From Pantoea sp. RIT-PI-b (lineage in GTDB: Bacteria > Pseudomonadota > Gammaproteobacteria > Enterobacterales > Enterobacteriaceae), in contig NZ_LGIS01000033.1 in assembly GCF_001187905.1 (NCBI RefSeq), forward strand, positions 558,001 through 622,000: DNA of 64,000 bases. The letters are read 5' to 3'. A model generated the notes under the pieces. The model saw nothing but the letters and a program-made list of their open reading frames with translations, made no database searches and was not told where the DNA came from. How positions within the stretch are numbered: the stretch's first letter is position 1; each line of letters begins with the position of its first letter. Made by a program: the position numbers and the translations under genes. Of the stretch, positions 1 through 8,800 are shown in pieces.

Positions 1-62
1 ATATATGAATCAGGGCGTTGGCCAGAAATTGGCCGCTTAATTTCGCACCGCCAATGGGGTGG

Positions 63-830
63 TTAAAAAATAATCGAATGAATAAAGTGACTTATAGCCG
101 CTAAGGCGATCCATGGACCAAAGGCTATAGCGTGATTGAGCTCGCGCCGCGAGGCCATTCTGGCAATCAAAACACATAAAATAGCGCCAGCCGAAGCGAA
201 TAACAGCACGGAGGGTAAAAGTGGCCAGCCTAGCCAGGCGCCCATCGCTGCCAGCAGTTTTGCATCACCCATTCCTAGCGCGTCAATGCCTCTAATTTGT
301 TGATATACGGCGGCTAAGAGCCATAAAACGGCGTATCCGGCGATGGCACCTAATACGGCTTCGTGTAACGAGCCTGGCAGCCAGCCGAGGGTTTTAAACA
401 GCAGACCGGCCCAAAGTAAAGGCAGCGTAATCACGTCGGGCAACAGCAAATGTTCGAGGTCGATTAGGGCGAGGACTATTAGCGCCCACAGCAATAGCAA
501 CGCGGCCATCAAGTGCAGAGTGAAAGGTAATAGCCAGATAAACAGCAGCGTTAAAAGTGCCGTTAACAACTCGACCTGTGGATAACGCCCGCTAATTTCG
601 CCACGGCAATACCGACATTTTCCGCGCAGCAGCAGCCAGCTCAGCAGCGGAATATTGTCGCGCCAGCGCAAGGGGGTAGCACAATTTGGACAATGAGAAG
701 GTGGGTAGAAAAAACTGAGCGCTAATCCCGGTTGCAGCAATTGCCGCGGCAAACGATAGATCACCACATTGAGAAAGCTGCCAACCGACAACCCCAGCAA
801 ACTGCCAATTAACCCATATTCCCATTCCAT
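63..830 (-). CDS. Prepilin peptidase / N-methyltransferase (A24 family)
   Basis: Membrane aspartic protease that cleaves the leader of type IV prepilins or type II secretion pseudopilins and usually methylates the new N-terminus. 255 residues, near the usual 250-290. The N-terminal domain keeps the two zinc-type pairs CPNC and CRYC (about residues 47-76), followed by several hydrophobic helices. The two catalytic aspartates are seen in the ALIDLEHLLLPD stretch (about residue 121) and in the GMGDAKL motif (about 187). The ATG is followed by a short hydrophobic helix that fits the family's first membrane segment. No pilin or secretion genes are visible beside it, so whether it is PilD, GspO, PppA or HofD cannot be decided. 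Family assignment is firm; the substrate is inferred. Confidence 0.93.
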   Translation of the reverse strand: MEWEYGLIGSLLGLSVGSFLNVVIYRLPRQLLQPGLALSFFYPPSHCPNCATPLRWRDNIPLLSWLLLRGKCRYCRGEISGRYPQVELLTALLTLLFIWLLPFTLHLMAALLLLWALIVLALIDLEHLLLPDVITLPLLWAGLLFKTLGWLPGSLHEAVLGAIAGYAVLWLLAAVYQQIRGIDALGMGDAKLLAAMGAWLGWPLLPSVLLFASAGAILCVLIARMASRRELNHAIAFGPWIALAAISHFIHSIIF

Positions 831-970
831 TGCCGCTACTCCGCACCATCCAGCTCATTGGTGCCGAGACGTTACGCCGTAGCGAGCAGGAGTGCGAGAG
901 GAAAAGTGAGGTTGCAGCGGCTTACATCAGAATTGCAGAGCGGGCTCGAGAATCAGCTCGTTCAAAATCT

Positions 971-1180
971 TCAAGATTGCTGTTTAAACAGCTGAATGGC
1001 TTCCTGCACATTACTGGTGGCAAGCGACATGATGCGGTCGTTATTGAGAAACACATCATAGTGATCGGCATTAAAGCGAAACACATAGAGATCGCCGCGA
1101 TAACGTAACCCTTTGGTCTTCACGCCAATATGGTGGCGGCGCAGTGCAGCCTGAGAAAGTCTGTCTGTCGCGTTACTCAT
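971..1180 (-). CDS. Small hypothetical protein, 69 aa
   Basis: Unrecognised 69-residue protein, rich in polar and basic residues, with no membrane segment or signal peptide. It is kept because its ATG is preceded on the minus strand by a very strong ribosome binding site (GGAGGA, about 7 bases upstream) and because the only other reading of this stretch is a shadow. The protein has a beta-like pattern (YRGDLYVFRF, HYDVFLNN) and ends in a short amphipathic helix. It is read away from the arn operon, so the 240-bp gap between them is a divergent promoter region. No function is assigned. Confidence 0.6.
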   Translation of the reverse strand: MSNATDRLSQAALRRHHIGVKTKGLRYRGDLYVFRFNADHYDVFLNNDRIMSLATSNVQEAIQLFKQQS

Positions 1181-1235
1181 CGCAATCTCCTCCAGTCGTT
1201 ATAAGACATAACCTGACTCAGTATAGGGTTAAAAC

Positions 1236-1252
1236 CTTAGGATAACCTTAAG
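1236..1252 (+). promoter_or_regulatory. Candidate PmrA (BasR) box of the arn operon
   Basis: CTTAGG-N5-CTTAAG, a direct repeat with 11-bp period that matches the PmrA consensus YTTAAK-N5-YTTAAK at 11 of 12 positions. A good -10 hexamer, AATAAT, lies at 1273-1278, which places the second half-site over the -35 position, as expected for activation by a response regulator at a promoter with a poor -35. The start of transcription would be near 1285, leaving a leader of roughly 140 bases before arnB. Confidence 0.75.
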
Positions 1253-1422
1253 AACAGTGCTGGTTCATGCTCAATAATGAGCAAATGCGACTTTTCCTCT
1301 ACCAACCTTCAACGTGTCAGAAAAAGGCCATTGAGCACCTGACCCATTTAATGTTGCGTTAAGTTTACCGGCGTATTTTGGATTGCATGGTCGTAAAAAA
1401 CACTTAAATCCAAGGTAATGCT

Positions 1423-2559
1423 ATGAATTTTTTACCCTTTTCACGCCCTTCGCTTGGCGAGGAAGAGTTAGCAGCGGTCAAAGCGGTATTTGAATCAGGT
1501 TGGATTACCACCGGACCGAAAAACGCAGAACTGGAACAGGCCTTTTGCCAGCTGACCGGCAATCAACATGCGATTGCCGTCAGCTCCGCGACCGCTGGCA
1601 TGCACGTTGCGCTGCTGGCGCTGGCCATTCAGCCGGGCGATGAAGTGATTACGCCTTCACTGACCTGGGTCTCCACGCTCAATATAATCACGCTGCTGGG
1701 TGCCACACCGGTGATGATAGATATCGATCGTGACACCTTAATGGTAACGCCGGAGCAGATCGAAGCGGCCATCACCCCGCGTACTCGCGCCATTATTCCG
1801 GTGCATTACGCCGGTGCGCCGGCCGATATGGACGCCATTCGTGCCATTGGCGCGCGTCACGGTATCGCGGTCATTGAAGATGCAGCCCACGCGGCGGGTT
1901 GTTACTACCAGGGGCAGCACGTCGGTCATCAGGGCACCGCCATCTTCTCGTTCCACGCCATTAAAAATATGACCTGCGCCGAAGGTGGCTTAATTGTGAC
2001 GGATGATGCGGCATTGGCCGATCGGATGCGCAGCCTGAAGTTCCACGGCTTAGGCGTGGATGCCTACGACCGACATACGCACGGGCGCAAACCACAGGCG
2101 GAAGTGATCATGCCTGGCTTTAAATACAATCTGCCGGATATCAGCGCCGCCATTGCGCTGGTTCAATTGAAGAAGTTACCCGCCATTAACCAACGCCGTG
2201 CCGCCATCGCACAGCGCTATCTTTCCGAGTTGGCGGATACGCCATTTATGCCGCTGGCGCAGCCTGGCTGGCCACATCAGCACGCCTGGCACCTGTTCAT
2301 CATTCGCGTCGATGAAGCGCAGTGCGGCATCAACCGTGATGCGCTGATGGAAGCATTAAAAGCCCAGGATATCGGCACCGGGCTGCATTTCCGCGCGGCC
2401 CACACGCACAAATATTACCGCGAGCGCTATCCGCAGCTGTCGCTGCCGAATACCGAATGGAACAGCGATCGCATCTGCTCAATACCGTTGTTCCCTGATA
2501 TGCGCGACGAGGACGTCGCTCGCGTGGTTAACGCGTTACGTCAGATTGCTGGAGTTTGA
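1423..2559 (+). CDS. arnB: UDP-4-amino-4-deoxy-L-arabinose--oxoglutarate aminotransferase ArnB
   Basis: PLP-dependent transaminase that converts UDP-4-keto-pentose to UDP-4-amino-4-deoxy-L-arabinose with glutamate as donor, in the cytoplasm. 378 residues, the family length. Typical DegT/DnrJ/EryC1 fold: substrate-entry motif GWITTGPKNAELE near residue 28, and PLP-lysine motif SFHAIKNMTCAEGG with Lys near residue 182. First gene of an unbroken arnBCADTEF operon; its TGA is one base before the arnC ATG. Expected to respond to PmrA/PmrB through the box upstream. Confidence 0.97.
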   Translation: MNFLPFSRPSLGEEELAAVKAVFESGWITTGPKNAELEQAFCQLTGNQHAIAVSSATAGMHVALLALAIQPGDEVITPSLTWVSTLNIITLLGATPVMIDIDRDTLMVTPEQIEAAITPRTRAIIPVHYAGAPADMDAIRAIGARHGIAVIEDAAHAAGCYYQGQHVGHQGTAIFSFHAIKNMTCAEGGLIVTDDAALADRMRSLKFHGLGVDAYDRHTHGRKPQAEVIMPGFKYNLPDISAAIALVQLKKLPAINQRRAAIAQRYLSELADTPFMPLAQPGWPHQHAWHLFIIRVDEAQCGINRDALMEALKAQDIGTGLHFRAAHTHKYYRERYPQLSLPNTEWNSDRICSIPLFPDMRDEDVARVVNALRQIAGV

Positions 2560-2560
2560 C

Positions 2561-3547
2561 ATGCTGGAAGAGAAAGCGATTCGTAAAGTATCCGTGGTGA
2601 TCCCAGTCTATAACGAGCAGGAGAGCCTGCCGGAACTGCTGCGTCGCACCGACGCGGCCTGCGCGGGATTGGGGCTCGATTATGAAATCCTGCTGGTAGA
2701 TGACGGCAGCAGCGATCGCTCCGGCGAGATGATCGCCGATGCGGCGGATATGCCCGGCAGCCACGTGGTCGGCGTGTTGCTAAATCGTAATTACGGTCAA
2801 CACTCGGCGATTATGGCCGGTTTCAGCCACGTCAGTGGCGATGTGATCATTACGCTGGATGCCGATCTGCAAAACCCGCCGGAGGAGATCCCGCATCTGG
2901 TACATGCCGCGCTGCAGGGTTATGACGTGGTCGGCACGGTGCGGCAGAACCGTCAGGATAGCTGGTTCCGTCGCCGTGCGTCGCGCACCATCAACCAGCT
3001 TATTCAGCGCGTCACCGGCAAAGCGATGGGCGATTACGGCTGCATGCTGCGCGCCTATCGCCGCCATATTGTTGATGCGATGCTGAACTGCCATGAGCGC
3101 AGCACCTTTATCCCGATTCTCGCCAATACCTTCGCGCGACGCACCATTGAGTTGCCCGTTGCGCACGCTGAGCGTGAGTTTGGTGATTCCAAATACAGCT
3201 TTATGCGGCTGATCAACCTGATGTACGACCTGGTGACCTGCCTGACCACCACGCCACTGCGTTTGTTAAGCATCGTTGGCAGCTTAATCGCCTTAACCGG
3301 TTTCGCCTTCTCGCTAGTGTTGATCGTGCTGCGCCTGTTCCTCGGCGCCGCCTGGTCTGGCGACGGCGTATTCCTGCTGTTCGCCGTGCTGTTCATTTTT
3401 GTCGGCGCGCAGTTTATCGGTATGGGCTTACTCGGTGAATACATTGGACGTATTTACAACGATGTTCGCGCGCGTCCGCGCTACTTCATTCAACGTGTTA
3501 TTCACCCACAGCAAGACACCTCTTCAGTACAGGAAATTAAGCAATGA
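2561..3547 (+). CDS. arnC: Undecaprenyl-phosphate 4-deoxy-4-formamido-L-arabinose transferase ArnC
   Basis: GT2 family inner-membrane glycosyltransferase that moves the formylated aminoarabinose from UDP to undecaprenyl phosphate. The start was set at ATG 2561, which has GGAG at 2551-2554; an in-frame TTG 15 bases earlier lies inside arnB and is less likely. 328 residues against 322 in E. coli. Visible features: nucleotide-binding VVIPVYNEQESL at the N-terminus, DDGSSD, the DxD-like LDADLQNPPEE near residue 105, and two C-terminal membrane helices (about residues 230-300). The stop overlaps the arnA ATG by four bases, so the two are translationally coupled. Confidence 0.97.
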   Translation: MLEEKAIRKVSVVIPVYNEQESLPELLRRTDAACAGLGLDYEILLVDDGSSDRSGEMIADAADMPGSHVVGVLLNRNYGQHSAIMAGFSHVSGDVIITLDADLQNPPEEIPHLVHAALQGYDVVGTVRQNRQDSWFRRRASRTINQLIQRVTGKAMGDYGCMLRAYRRHIVDAMLNCHERSTFIPILANTFARRTIELPVAHAEREFGDSKYSFMRLINLMYDLVTCLTTTPLRLLSIVGSLIALTGFAFSLVLIVLRLFLGAAWSGDGVFLLFAVLFIFVGAQFIGMGLLGEYIGRIYNDVRARPRYFIQRVIHPQQDTSSVQEIKQ

Positions 3548-5523
3548 AAACAATCGTCTTCGCCTACGCCGAAATGGGCTGCACTGGCATTACTGCGTTG
3601 TTGAACGCGGGTTATGAAATCAGCGCTATCTTCACTCACGCTGACTCCTCGCCAGAGAGCCACGCTTTTCCTTCGGTGGCGCGGCTGGCTGCGGAACATG
3701 GCATTGCGGTGTATGCGCCGGAAGATGCGGATCACCCGCTGTGGGTCGATCGCATCAAATCGATGACGCCGGATTTCATCTTCTCCTTCTATTATCGCAA
3801 GCTGCTGAGCGACAACATTCTCAATTGCGCCCGCGTGGGGGCGTTTAATCTGCACGGCTCGCTGTTGCCAAAATATCGTGGCCGTGCGCCGCTCAACTGG
3901 GTGCTGGTGAACGGTGAAAAAGAAACCGGTGTTACGCTGCATCGCATGGTGAAACGTGCCGATGCGGGCGACATCGTGGCGCAACAGCGCGTCGCCATCG
4001 ACGAACAGGACAATGCGTTAACCTTGCATCGCAAACTGGTGGCCTGCGCCACGCAGTTGCTGGAGAGCGCACTGCCCGCGTTGCAATATGGCGATATCGT
4101 GACAACGCCGCAGGATCACAGTCAGGCGACGGTGGTGGGACGCCGTACGCCGGATGATGGGCGCATCAAGTGGGAGCAGTCGGCTCAATCTATTAATAAT
4201 CTGGTGCGTGCGGTAACCGATCCCTGGCCCGGCGCGTTCGCGTTCGCCGGTACGGTGAAATTTGTGGTGTGGAAAGGGCGCGTGCACAGCACTGAGCAGC
4301 ACGCTAAACCCGGCACCGTGCTATCCGTCGAACCCTTCATTATTGCCTGTGGTGAAGGGGCGCTGGAAGTGGTCACCGGTCAAAGTGACAACGGTGTGTA
4401 TATGAATGGCAGCCAGCTGGCACAGAGCCTCGGCATGGTGAAGGGCGCGTTGCTCTATTCCCAGCCGGTGGCTGCGGTGAAACGCCGCACGCGTGTGCTG
4501 ATCCTCGGCGTCAATGGCTTTATCGGTAACCATTTGACCGAACGTTTGCTGCAGGATGATAACTTCGACGTTTACGGTTTAGATATTGGTTCTGATGCCA
4601 TCAGCCGCTTCCTTGAGCAGCCGCGCTTCCACTTTGTTGAAGGCGACATCAGTATTCATTCGGAGTGGATTGAGTATCACATCAAGAAGTGTGATGTGGT
4701 GCTGCCACTGGTGGCGATTGCGACACCGATTGAGTACACCCGTAATCCGCTGCGCGTATTCGAACTCGATTTTGAAGAGAACCTCAAAATCATTCGTGAC
4801 TGCGTGAAGTATAAAAAGCGCATTATTTTCCCTTCAACGTCCGAAGTGTACGGCATGTGCACCGATCAGCATTTCGATGAGGATCACTCCAACCTGGTGG
4901 TGGGGCCGATCAATAAACAGCGCTGGATCTACTCGGTCTCCAAGCAACTGCTGGATCGGGTGATTTGGGCCTACGGCGAGAAAGAGGGATTACGCTTCAC
5001 GCTGTTCCGTCCGTTTAACTGGATGGGGCCGCGTCTGGATAACCTCAACGCCGCGCGTATCGGCAGCTCCCGCGCCATTACCCAGTTGATTCTCAATCTG
5101 GTGGAAGGTTCGCCGATCAAGCTAATCGATGGTGGCGCGCAAAAACGCTGTTTTACCGATATCAGCGATGGCATTGAAGCGTTGTTCCGCATCATCGAAA
5201 ACCAGCACAACAATTGCGATGGCCAAATCGTGAATATCGGTAATCCGGAAAATGAAGCCAGCATCAAAGAGTTGGCTGAACGGCTGCTGGCCAGCTTTGA
5301 GCGTCATCCACTGCGCAGCAACTTCCCGCCGTTTGCCGGCTTCCGCGAAGTGGAAAGCAGCAGCTATTACGGCAAGGGCTATCAGGATGTAGAGCACCGT
5401 AAGCCGTCGATCAAGAATGCACGCCGCCTGATCGACTGGACGCCGACAGTCGAAATGGACACCACCATCGATAACACGCTGGACTTCTTCCTGCGCACCG
5501 TTGAGCTGCAGGAGAAGCCATGA
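3544..5523 (+). CDS. arnA: Bifunctional UDP-4-amino-L-arabinose formyltransferase / UDP-glucuronate decarboxylase ArnA
   Basis: Two-domain cytoplasmic enzyme, 659 residues (E. coli 660). The N-terminal formyltransferase domain (about 1-300) shows the catalytic Asn-His pair in FNLHGSLLPKYRG and the Asp in RADAGDIV. The C-terminal short-chain dehydrogenase domain (about 315-659) begins with the Rossmann motif GVNGFIGNHL and carries Ser in STSEVYG and Tyr-x-x-x-Lys in YSVSK. It oxidatively decarboxylates UDP-glucuronate and formylates the ArnB product. It overlaps arnC and arnD by ATGA, so translation is coupled at both ends. Confidence 0.98.
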   Translation: MKTIVFAYAEMGCTGITALLNAGYEISAIFTHADSSPESHAFPSVARLAAEHGIAVYAPEDADHPLWVDRIKSMTPDFIFSFYYRKLLSDNILNCARVGAFNLHGSLLPKYRGRAPLNWVLVNGEKETGVTLHRMVKRADAGDIVAQQRVAIDEQDNALTLHRKLVACATQLLESALPALQYGDIVTTPQDHSQATVVGRRTPDDGRIKWEQSAQSINNLVRAVTDPWPGAFAFAGTVKFVVWKGRVHSTEQHAKPGTVLSVEPFIIACGEGALEVVTGQSDNGVYMNGSQLAQSLGMVKGALLYSQPVAAVKRRTRVLILGVNGFIGNHLTERLLQDDNFDVYGLDIGSDAISRFLEQPRFHFVEGDISIHSEWIEYHIKKCDVVLPLVAIATPIEYTRNPLRVFELDFEENLKIIRDCVKYKKRIIFPSTSEVYGMCTDQHFDEDHSNLVVGPINKQRWIYSVSKQLLDRVIWAYGEKEGLRFTLFRPFNWMGPRLDNLNAARIGSSRAITQLILNLVEGSPIKLIDGGAQKRCFTDISDGIEALFRIIENQHNNCDGQIVNIGNPENEASIKELAERLLASFERHPLRSNFPPFAGFREVESSSYYGKGYQDVEHRKPSIKNARRLIDWTPTVEMDTTIDNTLDFFLRTVELQEKP

Positions 5524-6404
5524 AAAAAGTCGGTTTACGCGTTGATGTTGATACCTGGCGCGGCACCCAACTCGGTGTGCCGGCTCTGCTGGAGCAATTC
5601 AGTCTGCATCAGCTACAGGCCAGTTTTTTCTTCAGCGTAGGACCTGACAACATGGGACGCCACTTGTGGCGTCTGATGAAACCGCGCTTCTTGTGGAAAA
5701 TGCTGCGTTCCCGCGCGGCATCACTCTATGGCTGGGACATTCTGCTGGCGGGTACCGCCTGGCCGGGACGTGAAATTGGTCGCGGCCTGGAGGAGATTAT
5801 CAGCGCCACTGCCGACCACCATGAAGTGGGGTTGCACGCCTGGGATCACTTTGCCTGGCAAACCTGGGCGGGTGTCTGGCCAGCAGATAAGCTGGAAGAG
5901 CAGATAGCCCGCGGCAAACAGGCGCTGGAGGCGATAATTAGTGACAATGTCACCTGCTCTGCGGTGGCGGGCTGGCGGGCAGATGGCCGCGTGGTAGCCG
6001 CTAAACAGCGCTTTGGTTTTCGTTATAACAGCGACTGCCGCGGCAGCGGACCCTTCTTGCCCATGCTCAGTGATGGCAGCACGGGCACGGTGCAGATTCC
6101 AGTGACGTTACCCACATGGGATGAAGTGGTCGGCCAGTCGGTTAGCGCCGAAGGATTCAATGACTACATCCTTGAGCAAATTCATGCCGCGAGCGGCTCA
6201 CCGGTTTACACCATTCATGCCGAAGTGGAAGGCATTGTTGGCCTTGAGGCGTTCGGCGATCTGCTACGACGTGCGGCGCAGCAGGAGATCTGTTTTTGTC
6301 CGCTAAGCGCGCTGTTACCCGATGATCTCACTACGCTGCCACAGGGCTCCATCGTGCGCGGACACATTCCCGGACGCGAAGGCTGGCTAGGCTGCCAACG
6401 TTAA
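5520..6404 (+). CDS. arnD: 4-deoxy-4-formamido-L-arabinose-phosphoundecaprenol deformylase ArnD
   Basis: NodB-like polysaccharide deacetylase that removes the formyl group from undecaprenyl-phosphate formamido-arabinose on the inner leaflet. 294 residues, close to the usual 296-300. The N-terminus VGLRVDVDTWRGT holds the catalytic/metal Asp, and the HAWDH segment near residue 105 supplies metal-binding His. The ATG overlaps the arnA stop, and a 19-base gap follows before arnT. Deformylation makes the lipid-linked sugar ready for flipping by ArnE/ArnF. Confidence 0.95.
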   Translation: MKKVGLRVDVDTWRGTQLGVPALLEQFSLHQLQASFFFSVGPDNMGRHLWRLMKPRFLWKMLRSRAASLYGWDILLAGTAWPGREIGRGLEEIISATADHHEVGLHAWDHFAWQTWAGVWPADKLEEQIARGKQALEAIISDNVTCSAVAGWRADGRVVAAKQRFGFRYNSDCRGSGPFLPMLSDGSTGTVQIPVTLPTWDEVVGQSVSAEGFNDYILEQIHAASGSPVYTIHAEVEGIVGLEAFGDLLRRAAQQEICFCPLSALLPDDLTTLPQGSIVRGHIPGREGWLGCQR

Positions 6405-6423
6405 TTTTCAACAGGACTCACGG

Positions 6424-8085
6424 ATGCGAACAGGCACCAAAACTGCGCTGCTCTTGGCACTCTTTGCGCTGTATTACCTGATCCCGATAGAATTCCGCGC
6501 CTTATGGCAGCCGGATGAAACCCGCTATGCCGAAATCAGCCGCGAAATGTTGTTCAGCGGTAATTGGGTGGTACCGCACTTCTTTGATTTACGCTATTTC
6601 GAGAAGCCGATTGCCGGTTATTGGGTGAATAATCTCGGCCAACTGCTGTTCGGACACAGTAACTTTGGCGTACGCGCCGGCGCGATTTTTAGCACCACGT
6701 TAAGTGCGCTACTGATCTACTGGCTGGGTATGCAGATGTTTGCCCGTCGCCAAATCGCACTGAGCGGCAGCGTTATTTTCCTGACTTCGCTATTAGTATA
6801 CGGCGTGGGAACCTATGCGGTGCTTGACCCGATCCTGCTGTTGTGGCTGGTAGCGGCGATGTGCAGTTTTTGGCTGGCCGCCCAGGCGCAGAACACGCAG
6901 CAGCGCTTATGGGGTTATGTGCTGCTCGGCGCCGCCTGCGCCATGGGTTTCATGACCAAAGGTTTTCTCGCGCTGGCGGTGCCGGTGCTGGCAATTCTCC
7001 CCTGGGCCATTTGGCAGCGTCGTTTTACGGAGCTGTTACGCTGGGGGCCGCTGACTATCGTGGTTGCCGCGCTGCTCAGCTCGCCGTGGGCGCTGGCAAT
7101 CAATCAGCAGGAAGGCGATTTCTGGCACTACTTCTTCTGGGTTGAGCATATTCAGCGTTTCGCCGAGGCGGATGCGCAGCACAAGGCGCCATTCTGGTAT
7201 TACCTTCCGGTGCTGCTGGCGGGATGTCTGCCGTGGCTGGCACTGCTGCCAGGATCGCTGATGGGGGCGTGGCGCCAGCGCAGTCAGCATGCCGGAACGG
7301 TGTATCTGCTGAGCTGGGTGCTGCTGCCACTGCTGTTTTTCAGTATCGCCAAAGGCAAACTGCCAACCTATATTCTGCCGTGCTTCGCCCCGCTGGCGTT
7401 GTTAATGGCGCACTATGCGCACAGCGGATCGGCGCAGGTGATGAACGCGCTCAGAGTGAATGGGTGGATTAACCTGCTGTTCGGCGAGCTTACCACGCTG
7501 GTGTTATTGGTGGTGCTGGCGCCCTGGGGCGTGGCACATCGGCCGGTTTACAGCAGCGATGAAATCAGCGGAGTGATCTGTGCGGCGCTTATCTTTATCG
7601 CATGGGGTGTGATGGGCTGGCTGAGCCGCAAACCGCAGCAGGGCCGCTGGCAGTTAGCCGCGCTCTGTCCGCTGGCGCTGGCGCTGCTGGTTGGTTTTGC
7701 TATCCCACACAAGGTGCGCGACTCAAAACAGCCGCAGAGCTTTGTCAGTGCGGTGCATGACCAACTGGCATCCAGCCGTTATCTGCTGGCAAATAATCCT
7801 GGCGTGGCATCGGCGGTTGCGTGGGAGCTGCAGCGCAGCGATATCAATTTCTATGATGCGAAAGGTGAGTTGCAATATGGCCTGAGCTATCCGGATGCGC
7901 AGTCGCATTATATTGATGCAGATGACTTTGCCGACTGGCTACGCGTGCATCGTCGTCAGGGGCGGGTTTCGTTGGTGTTGATGATGAGTTCGAGTGACAG
8001 CACGCCGGACAAAAACTTACCGCAACCCGATGACGTCTATCGTCAGGGGCGGCTGGTTTATTACGGCTACGATGCGAAACCATGA
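6424..8085 (+). CDS. arnT: Undecaprenyl phosphate-alpha-4-amino-4-deoxy-L-arabinose arabinosyl transferase ArnT
   Basis: Integral inner-membrane GT83 enzyme (PMT fold) that moves aminoarabinose from undecaprenyl phosphate to lipid A phosphates in the periplasm, lowering negative charge and giving polymyxin resistance. 553 residues, with about 12 hydrophobic segments and a C-terminal soluble domain. The periplasmic loop motif QPDETRYAEISREML near residue 30 carries the Asp-Glu characteristic of the family. AGGA precedes the ATG. The stop overlaps the arnE ATG by four bases. Confidence 0.97.
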   Translation: MRTGTKTALLLALFALYYLIPIEFRALWQPDETRYAEISREMLFSGNWVVPHFFDLRYFEKPIAGYWVNNLGQLLFGHSNFGVRAGAIFSTTLSALLIYWLGMQMFARRQIALSGSVIFLTSLLVYGVGTYAVLDPILLLWLVAAMCSFWLAAQAQNTQQRLWGYVLLGAACAMGFMTKGFLALAVPVLAILPWAIWQRRFTELLRWGPLTIVVAALLSSPWALAINQQEGDFWHYFFWVEHIQRFAEADAQHKAPFWYYLPVLLAGCLPWLALLPGSLMGAWRQRSQHAGTVYLLSWVLLPLLFFSIAKGKLPTYILPCFAPLALLMAHYAHSGSAQVMNALRVNGWINLLFGELTTLVLLVVLAPWGVAHRPVYSSDEISGVICAALIFIAWGVMGWLSRKPQQGRWQLAALCPLALALLVGFAIPHKVRDSKQPQSFVSAVHDQLASSRYLLANNPGVASAVAWELQRSDINFYDAKGELQYGLSYPDAQSHYIDADDFADWLRVHRRQGRVSLVLMMSSSDSTPDKNLPQPDDVYRQGRLVYYGYDAKP

Positions 8086-8414
8086 ATCTACTGCTGATTT
8101 TATTAGTAAGCGTGCTGAGTTGCGCCGCCCAGCTTTGCCAAAAGCAGGCGGCACATTTGGGCCTTCAACGCGGTAAACAACGCCTGCTGATGTGGATCGC
8201 CCTGAGCATACTGCTACTCGGCGCGGCAATGTTGTTGTGGTTGATGGTGCTGCGCGTTGTGCCGGTCAGCGTTGCGTATCCGATGCTGAGCCTTAATTTT
8301 GTGTTAGTGGCTGTAGCCGCGCGGCTGATATGGCGGGAAACCTATAGCGTGCAGCAGTGGATCGGTACCCTGGCGATTGTCGCCGGCGTGGCGCTAATGG
8401 GAAGTCATCTATGA
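8082..8414 (+). CDS. arnE: 4-amino-4-deoxy-L-arabinose-phosphoundecaprenol flippase subunit ArnE
   Basis: Small multidrug resistance-type membrane protein of 110 residues with four hydrophobic helices. With ArnF it is thought to flip undecaprenyl-phosphate aminoarabinose to the outer face of the inner membrane. Motifs PVSVAYPMLSLNFV and IGTLAIVAGVALMG are typical of the family. It is coupled by ATGA overlaps to arnT upstream and arnF downstream. Confidence 0.93.
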   Translation: MNLLLILLVSVLSCAAQLCQKQAAHLGLQRGKQRLLMWIALSILLLGAAMLLWLMVLRVVPVSVAYPMLSLNFVLVAVAARLIWRETYSVQQWIGTLAIVAGVALMGSHL

Positions 8415-8776
8415 AAGGGCTGACGCTGGCGCTGTGCAGCGTGTTACTGGTGTCGTTGGCGCAGTTGGTTCTGCGCCTGGCGATGCTCGATCTCCCGCCG
8501 TTTAGGGAGATATTGCAGATGCATCACCTGAAACCGCTGCTGTTACTCGCCATCGGCCTCGGCGCCTATGCGCTGTCGATGCTGTGCTGGATGCTAGCGT
8601 TGCGTCATCTGCCACTGAATCGACTCTATCCATTACTGAGCTTGAGCTATGTGCTGGTTTGGCTGGCCGCGATTTCATTGCCGACATTCGGAGAAAACTT
8701 CCGCTGGAGCAGCTTTGCGGGCGTAATGCTGATCGTGCTGGGGTTGCTGCTGGTGTCGTTACCGAAACGAAGCTAA
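8411..8776 (+). CDS. arnF: 4-amino-4-deoxy-L-arabinose-phosphoundecaprenol flippase subunit ArnF
   Basis: Partner of ArnE. The start was set at ATG 8411, overlapping the arnE stop (ATGA), because translation further upstream would run through arnE in another frame and give a non-hydrophobic extension. 121 residues with four helices; motifs LRHLPLNRLYPLLSLSYVLVW and VMLIVLGLLLVSLP match the family. Last gene of the operon. The next gene converges from the right only 24 bases away, and no GC-rich terminator hairpin is visible in that gap. Confidence 0.92.
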   Translation: MKGLTLALCSVLLVSLAQLVLRLAMLDLPPFREILQMHHLKPLLLLAIGLGAYALSMLCWMLALRHLPLNRLYPLLSLSYVLVWLAAISLPTFGENFRWSSFAGVMLIVLGLLLVSLPKRS

Positions 8777-8800
8777 GCCCTTTTCATAGTGGGATAGGAT

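Noticed and set aside
1..62. Hairpin GGCCA-GAAAT-TGGCC at 20-34 as terminator of the prepilin peptidase gene
   Set aside because: Only 5 bp and no T run on the minus strand; too weak to list.
831..970. Possible gene between the prepilin peptidase and the 69-aa gene
   Set aside because: Open frames here are short, lack ribosome binding sites and have biased composition from the opposite strand.
8357..8410. Longer N-terminus for ArnF starting inside arnE
   Set aside because: The extension is hydrophilic and out of family; ATG 8411 overlaps the arnE stop as elsewhere in the operon.
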